From the NCBI GenBank assembly GCA_963812335.1, contig CAWEUU010000005.1, positions 1-64,000 of the forward strand: 64,000 nucleotides of DNA. Reading direction: 5' to 3'. Each line of letters starts with the position of its first letter. The stretch's first letter is position 1. Made by a program: the position numbers and the translations under genes. The notes beneath the pieces are model-generated. The model was not told the DNA's origin. It saw nothing but the letters and a program-made list of their open reading frames with translations, and did not search any database. This document shows positions 60,389 to 64,000 of this stretch, piece after piece. This stretch comes from VRUE01 sp963812335. Lineage in GTDB: Bacteria > Actinomycetota > Thermoleophilia > Solirubrobacterales > 70-9.

Positions 60389-61936
60389 GGCGACCGGCCG
60401 CAGCCGACTTGACACGAGATGGGTTGACTGCGAGAGCTACCAGTAGCAGGGGGTAGAACCAGACTATGTAGAGGTAGAACCAGTGTTGGGCGGTTAGCTG
60501 GAGCGCGATCAGGAGGGCGGCGCCCAGGGCGGCGACTTGCTGGAGGGACTTGTGCCGGGCGGAAGGCGAAGGCGAGCGCCATAAGGGCCGGTGCGACGAG
60601 GAGCGCGGTGCGCAGGGGGTCGAGGCGCGGGCGCCTGGCCCCAGATGCTGAAGGGGGAGTCGCGGCCGGACTGGTAGGCGATCGTGCGGTCGTAGACGGT
60701 GTGCAGGCCGGGGTCGATCGCGGGCCAGAGGAGGAGCAGGGCGGCGGTGGCGACGAGGGCGGCGGTGAAGGCGGCGACGGCGCGGGGTCCGGCGCGGTAG
60801 GTCGCCAGCATCGGGACGAGGATCAGCGGGGCGAACTTGGTGAGGGTTGCCAGGGCAGCGAAGGCGCCCCGCGCCGCTGGACGGGCGAGGGCGAGCAGCA
60901 CGGCGATCAGCAGGGCGGCCACGAGCGTGTCGTTGGAGTTCGACGCGAGCGCGTAGGCGGTGTAGGGGTAGGCGGCCCAGCCGAAGGCGAGTGTGGCGGC
61001 GAGCTTGCGGCCGGCCGGTCCGGGGCGGATGCGCAGGCCGAGCCAGATCAGCAAGGCGAAGGCGAGCAGATCGAAGCCGACCGCGGCACCGTGGGCGGCG
61101 GGCAGATCATCCCACTCACCCTGCCACGGCCAGATCAGCTCGGAGGGAACGTAGGCGAGGTAGTTGACCGGCCCGTAGGTGTCGCCCTGCGAGACGTCGC
61201 CGGGGAGGTTGTCGTATAGCTGCTCGCCATGGGCAATTCGGTCGGCGCCGGCGACGCTCGCGTAACCGACATCGATCACACCCGAGTCGGCCATGTTCAG
61301 CCCCACCCGGAAGCCGATCAGGAAGAGTGCGGCGACCAACAGCCAGCTCGCTCGCCAGACGGGACTGATGCCGTCTCCCCTCCCTCGTATCCCGATCCAC
61401 AACGCCCTGCCGAGCAGGTACAACAGCACCGGGTACTGCGAAGGGACCGAGACACCGACATCGCCGCGGTTGAAGAAGTAGTGCGAGACGCCGAAGCCGA
61501 GCAGCACCAACAGATCCAGCGTCGCCACCCGCCACGGCCGACGCCAATCGATCAGCCCGATCAGGAAGAACGCACACAGGGGCAAGAACACGTACGGCGC
61601 ATTCAGCTTGTGCCCGAACGACCCCTCGTACCCCCGGGCCATCTTCCATAGCACCTGGTACCCCGTCCAGGACTCGGTGACCTCGCCACTCTCGGGATCG
61701 ACCAGCGCCAGCGCGACCTCGGTGTCCCCGGCGAAGTACGCCACCTCCCAGACCCCGTCGACCTTCGACACGCCGTGAGTCAGGCCACCGTTCTTCTGCC
61801 GCTGATCGACGACCTTTGCGTCTCGATTCGCGGCGCGCAACGCTTCCGTTTCGCCGATCCCGGCTGCTTCCGCAACTCCACCCATGAGAAGCAGTGCGGT
61901 CAGCGTGAGTAGGCAGGGCACTGCCTGCCTACTCAC
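60318..61936 (-). CDS. GT87-like membrane glycosyltransferase with PepSY-like N-terminus, two frameshifts
   Basis: About 539 residues. After a signal peptide (AVPCLLTLTALLLMGGVAEA) comes an extracytoplasmic stretch like a PepSY unit (WEVAYFAGDTEVALALVDPE and SGEVTESWTG), then about ten helices with GPVNYLAYVPSEL, YALASNSNDTLVAALL and LTKFAPLILVPM, features of GT-C (GT87-type) transferases. Near 60625 and 60555 one-base errors shift the frame; the repaired C-terminus reads LQLTAQHWFYLYIVWFYPLL. GTG at 61936 overlaps the upstream stop. The 3' end overlaps the TetR gene in antisense. Confidence 0.75.
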
Positions 61937-63399
61937 GTCAGCCCGAAATGCTCGAGCACCACTGGCGCCACATCGCGCAGGGACCACTGAGGGTTCTCGC
62001 CGGGATCGTCGGGGCCGCAGCCGACGAAGAGCAGCGGCCCGAGCGAGTCGCCGGCGTTGAGGGCGCCGTGGCTGCCGCCCCCCGCGTGGCTGACGCCGCC
62101 CCAGTCGACGGCCTCGTAGCCGGGGGTGAGCGAGACGATGAAGTCGCCGGCCTGTGGAGCGTTGAGGGCGGAATGGACTCGGGAGAGGGCGTCGGGATAC
62201 TCGCGAGCGTGGAACGTGTCGTCTTCAAGCGTAGCTTCGAGCGCGCCGAGGTCGCCCTCGAGCTGCCAGCGCTCGCCGCGGAGGTCGGCGACGTCGTCGC
62301 CGGGGCGGAAGCGGAGGTGTTCCCCATCCCGCCAGATCGCAGATTCGTCGCCGGCCCGGCAACAGACCAGCTCGATCCCTTCGGTCTCTTCGAGCTTGCG
62401 GCGCACCTGCTCCGGGTCCGCGCGCTCCCCCTCCCCCGGCAACAGGTAGATGTGCGCCGCGCGCCCGGTCGGGCTGACCGCGAGCTGGGCCAGCTCCGGG
62501 CGGTCGTCGGAGGGGGCGAGCACCGTCCACTCACGCCCGAGCAGGTCGGCCAGCGGCAGGCCGCGGTCGACCGCCGTCTGGGCGTGGTCGGCGAGCAGGA
62601 TCACCGCGTGCCCGTCGAGGAAACGGTCGAGCCCGCCGCCGGCCTCGAGCAGCTTGCCGAAGCAGCGGTCCGCCTTGGCGATCGACTCGACGCTTGCCTC
62701 CGGCCCGTTGCGGTGCGAGTAGTTGTCGTTGTCCGGAAGCGAGAAGAGCAGGAAGTCGTACTCGCCGGACCTCTCCAGCTCGGCGGCGACGCAGGCCGAG
62801 TAGCCGTCGCGATTACCGGGGATCGAGGTCGATTTGCACGGCGTCTCACGGCTGGCGTAGAGGTCCCCGTAGAAGAGCTCCGCCGGTCCCCAGGTGTGAT
62901 GGCGGAACTTCAGCCGGGTCGTCTCGACCGCGCGCCGCAGCAGCCCGTCGAGCGAGACCTCGTGGCGGTGGCGGCCACGGTAGATCAGGAACGGCGTGCA
63001 GGCCGTGCGCAGATCGGCGTCGTCGAGGCGCTCGAACAGCGTCTCGGCTTCCGGGCTGAGGTGAGCCAGGTTCATGTTGTAGACGAGGTCGTAGAGGGCG
63101 CGGAAGACGCCGACGCTGCGGGTCGCCTCCAGCGAGGATCCGTACTCGACATAGCGTCGCTCGAGCCGGTGGAACCAGTTCATGCCGCTGATCCAGTGCT
63201 CGTCGGCGGCTACGCCGGTGACCATGTCGGCGCAGGCCACGGGCGTGACCGAGGGAAAACTGGAGACGCAATCGGGGATCAGCGCGCCGCGTTCGATCAG
63301 CGCGCCGAAGTTCGGTGCGCGCTCCTCGCGCACGGCCCGTTCGAGCATGTCGGTGCGCAGCGAGTCGACGTAGGTGAGTACGAGCTTCTTGGCGGGCAT
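61933..63399 (-). CDS. Alkaline phosphatase superfamily (nucleotide pyrophosphatase/phosphodiesterase-type) protein
   Basis: 488 residues. The N-terminal metal site Asp is in LVLTYVDSLRTDML. The nucleophile region is SSFPSVTPVACADMVTG (Thr). Further metal ligands are in LFSLPDNDNYSHRNGP, VILLADHAQT and a late GGGSHGALNAGDS. The pattern fits type I phosphodiesterases acting on nucleotide or phospholipid-type diesters. No signal peptide is visible, so it may be cytosolic. It is coupled to the glycosyltransferase by a GTGA overlap. Confidence 0.8.
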   Translation of the reverse strand: MPAKKLVLTYVDSLRTDMLERAVREERAPNFGALIERGALIPDCVSSFPSVTPVACADMVTGVAADEHWISGMNWFHRLERRYVEYGSSLEATRSVGVFRALYDLVYNMNLAHLSPEAETLFERLDDADLRTACTPFLIYRGRHRHEVSLDGLLRRAVETTRLKFRHHTWGPAELFYGDLYASRETPCKSTSIPGNRDGYSACVAAELERSGEYDFLLFSLPDNDNYSHRNGPEASVESIAKADRCFGKLLEAGGGLDRFLDGHAVILLADHAQTAVDRGLPLADLLGREWTVLAPSDDRPELAQLAVSPTGRAAHIYLLPGEGERADPEQVRRKLEETEGIELVCCRAGDESAIWRDGEHLRFRPGDDVADLRGERWQLEGDLGALEATLEDDTFHAREYPDALSRVHSALNAPQAGDFIVSLTPGYEAVDWGGVSHAGGGSHGALNAGDSLGPLLFVGCGPDDPGENPQWSLRDVAPVVLEHFGLT

Positions 63400-63430
63400 C
63401 GCTTGATTCTGAACGTGTCGATTGCCGGGA

Positions 63431-63505
63431 GCCGCCCCCGGACGCGGGAGGGAATCCCTGTCCATATCTGATTCTTCAGGGATTCCCGGGAGCAGAGGAG
63501 GCGGC
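63431..63505 (+). repeat. Dispersed hairpin, family A (copy 3)
   Basis: Outer GCCGCC (63431-63436) with GGCGGC (63500-63505); inner GGGAATCCCTG (63450-63460) with CAGGGATTCCC (63477-63487); a 16-nt loop TCCATATCTGATTCTT identical to copy 1. The internal strands GGACGCGGGAG and CGGGAGCAGAG also match copy 1. It lies between two minus-strand genes. Confidence 0.85.
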
Positions 63506-63511
63506 GTCTGA

Positions 63512-63946
63512 TCAGCGCAGGACGCGCAGGCCGGCGTGCTTGCGCTGGGCGCGTCGGTGGCGAGCGGCGCCGAGCCAGACGAGGGCGACGATCGCCAGCA
63601 GCGTCAGCACGGGCAGCAGCAGCGCCGCCGCGACGACGACCAGCGCCGCGAGCGAGACGATAAAGCCGAGCGCGCCGCCCCCACCGCCCTCGCGGCGACT
63701 TGCGCCGGCGACGAGGTCGCTGATCACGACACAGCCGAGCACGGCGCCGGCGGCGGCGAAGATCGCTCCGATCAGCCCGCCGAGCTCGGCGGCGCCGGAG
63801 AGCAGATAGCCAACGATCAGGCCGATCACGGCGGCGAGGATCGTCATCCGGCCGCGCGCCGAGCCGCGTGTGCCGGTGGTGCCGGCCAGCATGCCGATCG
63901 CCATGCCGATGCCCAGCTCGAAACCGGTGCCCGAGAGGAAGCTCAC
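63512..63946 (-). CDS. Small integral membrane protein of unknown function
   Basis: 144 residues with four or five hydrophobic segments (FELGIGMAIGMLAGTTG, ILAAVIGLIVGYLLSGAAEL, LGFIVSLAALVVVAAALLLP) and a basic C-terminus (HRRAQRKHAGLRVLR). I recognise no family. The start is GTG with a TAGGTT box 6 nt upstream. It lies beside the divergent gene beginning at 63969. Confidence 0.65.
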   Translation of the reverse strand: MSFLSGTGFELGIGMAIGMLAGTTGTRGSARGRMTILAAVIGLIVGYLLSGAAELGGLIGAIFAAAGAVLGCVVISDLVAGASRREGGGGGALGFIVSLAALVVVAAALLLPVLTLLAIVALVWLGAARHRRAQRKHAGLRVLR

Positions 63947-63952
63947 GCCGAA

Positions 63953-63958
63953 AACCTA
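63953..63958 (-). promoter_or_regulatory. Leaderless -10 box of the membrane protein gene
   Basis: On the minus strand TAGGTT, 6 nt, then GTG at 63946. It overlaps the -10 box of the divergent gene by two bases. Confidence 0.5.
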
Positions 63959-63962
63959 CACT
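63957..63962 (+). promoter_or_regulatory. Leaderless -10 box of the gene at 63969
   Basis: TACACT, 6 nt, then ATG at 63969. Confidence 0.5.
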
Positions 63963-63968
63963 CCGGGG

Positions 63969-64000
63969 ATGGAAGAGACGCCGCACCGGCGCCGGGCGCA
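63969..64000 (+). CDS. Start of a gene cut by the window end
   Basis: Ten codons, beginning MEETPHRRRA, after a leaderless -10 box. Too short to identify. Confidence 0.45.
   Translation, partial: MEETPHRRRA

Overview
The window is very GC-rich, densely coded chromosomal DNA of an actinobacterium. Gene content and style suggest the class Thermoleophilia (Solirubrobacterales-like): a Tat system, a bc complex with a cytochrome b/cytochrome c fusion, menaquinone genes, an Mce operon, mannosyltransferase-like GT-C enzymes, and many promoters of the form TANNNT placed 6-7 nt before the start codon (leaderless mRNAs). This placement is inferred from recognised families and was not tested by a search. 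No prophage, IS element or CRISPR array is visible.

Layout. 0-8 kb: pyrE, an L,D-transpeptidase, a CPBP protease, a small MscS channel, a class A PBP, a GT-C mannosyltransferase-like protein, a flippase-like membrane protein and thiL. 8-14 kb: a FlgM-like small protein, a two-component system with an HtrA lipoprotein protease (MprAB-PepD-like), and two trehalose-pathway enzymes (TreT-like and OtsA). 14-23 kb: the rpsF-ssb-rpsR-rplI cluster, dnaB with an intein, a dnaC-type loader, purA and a TetR regulator. 23-39 kb: two tandem copies of an uncharacterised secreted protein, then on the minus strand one MMPL transporter and six MCE-domain proteins (transcribed from 37.5 to 25.3 kb), then two more secreted paralogs diverging from the MMPL gene. 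39-46 kb: tRNA-Lys, tatA-tatC, and a respiratory operon (Rieske, cytochrome b, cytochrome b-c fusion, menG, polyprenyl diphosphate synthase). 46-50 kb: a second MMPL transporter followed by a secreted helical protein and a fifth paralog. 50-58 kb: hemB, an unusual siroheme-decarboxylase/HemL fusion, an ABC-2 exporter, a YmdB-type phosphoesterase, and a sixth paralog facing a TetR gene. 58-64 kb: a DUF2867/DUF2834 pair with a second TetR gene, a GT87-like transferase, an alkaline-phosphatase-superfamily enzyme and a membrane protein.

Most interesting points. (1) Six paralogs of a secreted protein with four invariant cysteines surround two MMPL transporters and an Mce operon that has no MlaE/MlaF permease or ATPase beside it. 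This looks like an undescribed envelope or lipid module. (2) A single ORF fuses AhbA-like, AhbB-like and HemL domains. (3) Dispersed palindromic elements have freely varying, self-complementary arms but conserved interior sequence; at least two families are present (a 16-nt TCCATATCTGATTCTT loop, and a GCGACCTCGGACGGCC-type core), and some lie inside coding sequence. (4) dnaB carries a LAGLIDADG intein.

Caution. At least a dozen conserved housekeeping genes (PBP, dnaB intein, dnaC, purA, polyprenyl synthase, cytochrome b-c, ABC ATPase, ymdB and others) are interrupted by one-base indels, often in G or C runs. Repair by one base restores family-typical protein each time, so I treat these as sequencing or assembly errors and give the full gene span.
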